Shown here: piece by piece, positions 62,820-64,000 of the stretch
Layout: every line of letters begins with the position of its first letter
Numbering within the stretch: position 1 is the stretch's first letter
DNA from: Pogonophryne albipinna
Taxonomy: Eukaryota; Chordata; Actinopteri; Perciformes; Artedidraconidae
Assembly: GCA_028583405.1 (NCBI GenBank)
Contig: CM053259.1
Coordinates: 15,118,594 to 15,182,593, forward strand
Length of the DNA stretch: 64,000 nt
Direction: 5' to 3'
Translations under genes and position numbers: made by a program
The notes under the pieces: generated by a model
What the model was told of the DNA's origin: nothing
Databases searched by the model: none
Seen by the model: only the letters and a program-made list of their open reading frames with translations

Positions 62820-62933
62820 GTCCATCTGAGACCTGTGTACACCTTCAGACAGCCTCCAAGTGAAGCACACGTTGTTTACTCACAGTTTGAAAGCAGCATG
62901 GAGAAGTCTTCAGCTGTGAACTGTAAACTGTGA
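62820..62933 (+). other. Possible terminal coding exon of an unidentified gene
   Basis: A 37-codon open frame begins VHLRPVYTFRQPPSEAHVVY and ends at TGA 62931-62933. AATAAA follows 205 bp later (63138-63143). The content looks like a cytoplasmic tail; HVVYSQF is loosely ITIM-like. The frame cannot be extended leftward because TGA is met just before the insertion point, so the exon would have to start at the CCAAG target duplication. The open length alone could be chance. No gene is named. Confidence 0.28.
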
Positions 62934-63137
62934 TCCTCTCAGGGAAAAATGGGATCCGCCCAGGTTATACTGTGTTACGACTTCTGTGGCTATGTACCAG
63001 CGATCATGATTAATATGAAAGACTACACACACATGTATCCCTTATAAAAACAGTATTCTCTGTACATCCATCGCTGTGTGGTTTGGATCCCAACAGGACA
63101 GAAAAAGGCTATATTCCTTATGTGTGTCCACATGCCA

Positions 63138-63143
63138 AATAAA
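63138..63143 (+). terminator. Poly(A) signal candidate
   Basis: AATAAA in CCAAATAAAGCTGATACTGA, followed by a GT-rich stretch (TTGTTGTTGTC at about 63168), a good downstream element. It supports a plus-strand transcript ending here. Confidence 0.45.
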
Positions 63144-63896
63144 GCTGATACTGAATCATTACTATCATTGTTGTTGTCTTTCCGTCTGTCACACTAATGA
63201 GTAAGTCTATCTACTATACAGAAGCAAAGCTTGCATTGCATATTAGAACATGAATTTGGCCACTGTTATTATAGTTGCAATATGTCAAATTAGCCCTTAG
63301 CACACCATAGGGGACGTGATGCCTATGCTGTAAAGTATTTTATTTTGGTGAGTCTGTCGCAAGACAGAAAAGACAGCCAGTATTGCTAGAATATAAACCT
63401 TTTTTTAATTGCATTCTGTTTCTAGCGCAACAGCTTTGGTCCAGGTTTACATCCTATCAGCTACTGCATTAGCAGACAGAGCAAAAGGAAATGGGGGCCT
63501 ATTTAGAAAGTTAGCGTTTAAAAATGTCTATATTGTGAGGCTAAATATTATATTATAGCATAATGTTGCATGGCAAATGTAACGACACACATGGCCTGAT
63601 TTGCATATTGGAACTTTATGTGTGCACTGGAACACATTTACAATTAACAGTTATCACAACATAATGTAGGCTCGCAGGCTGATAAACTAGGATATCTGAT
63701 CTCGGTGGGTCTTAATGAGGCTTGATACAGACCTCAGTCAGTAGCCTATATACTATTTCTAAGCAAATGCCTACTATAATATGTATATTATAAGTATACA
63801 TTCGCTCACATTATAAATGATGGTCGGGTTGCATCTTTCTGGAACTTTTTAACAAGGTTCATCCAAGACATTAAAGTGTGGTGGTGTAATATTTTG
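63144..63896. other. Intergenic DNA, no gene seen
   Basis: AT-rich, with no supported exon, repeat boundary or RNA gene. Confidence 0.4.
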
Positions 63897-63981
63897 TGTA
63901 GATCCGTGGCGCACCAGTAACGCGCATGGCCCAAGTGATTTTTGCTGTTGGGACTCGGGTTTGAGTCCAGCATGAACTTTT
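63897..63981 (+). ncRNA. tRNA-like sequence (tRNA pseudogene or SINE head)
   Basis: GTGGCGCACCAGTAACGCG resembles box A, and GGGTTTGAGTCC matches box B (GGTTCGANTCC) well, at a tRNA-like distance. A T run follows at about 63976-63981, a possible Pol III terminator. No clean cloverleaf or identifiable anticodon could be drawn, so a decayed tRNA-derived element is more likely than a working tRNA. Confidence 0.35.
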
Positions 63982-64000
63982 TTGTTATTTTCATGTCGAT

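Overview
The window is nuclear DNA of a teleost fish. It has multi-exon vertebrate genes with GT-AG introns, AATAAA poly(A) signals and no bacterial-style operons. The repeats are typical of ray-finned fish: hAT-type MITEs, an RTE/Rex3-like LINE with a GATG tail, L2-type LINE tails, a tRNA-derived SINE and a Ty3/gypsy element. Gene identities come from translating the sequence and comparing it with known families from memory; no database search was run.

Layout. (1) 1-8245, minus: 5' part of a large secreted IgGFc-binding-protein (FCGBP)-like gene that runs off the left edge. (2) 11600-13918, plus: a short ECM1-like secreted protein with a LINE and a SINE in its second intron. (3) 15987-26214, plus: pip5k1a, a PI4P 5-kinase. 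(4) 29248-33293, plus: psmd4 (Rpn10), a proteasome ubiquitin receptor. (5) 34829-44809, plus: znf687, a large C2H2 zinc-finger protein. (6) 46173-49508, minus: an aquaglyceroporin, probably aqp10. (7) 51732-55253, minus: hax1. (8) 56930-62815: a degraded Ty3/gypsy LTR retrotransposon with a hAT transposon nested inside it and part of a third element inside that. (9) 62820-63143: a possible terminal exon of an unidentified gene, with the retrotransposon against its 5' edge. (10) 63144-64000: intergenic DNA ending in a tRNA-like stretch.

The gene set ECM1, PIP5K1A, PSMD4, ZNF687, AQP10, HAX1 matches loci spread along human 1q21, so this is a compact version of a conserved vertebrate block. The genes do not form one pathway. 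They cover secretion and extracellular matrix (FCGBP-like, ECM1-like), phosphoinositide signalling, proteasomal degradation, transcription, glycerol/water transport and mitochondrial survival.

The most informative unexplained structure is in the mobile DNA: a foldback element with near-identical 116-bp arms, a three-layer nested inverted repeat in a znf687 intron with a shorter relative 17 kb away, several insertions with exact target-site duplications, and a duplicated intron segment interrupted by aquaporin exon 1. I found no convincing undescribed biological system, no CRISPR array and no bacterial or phage gene cluster.
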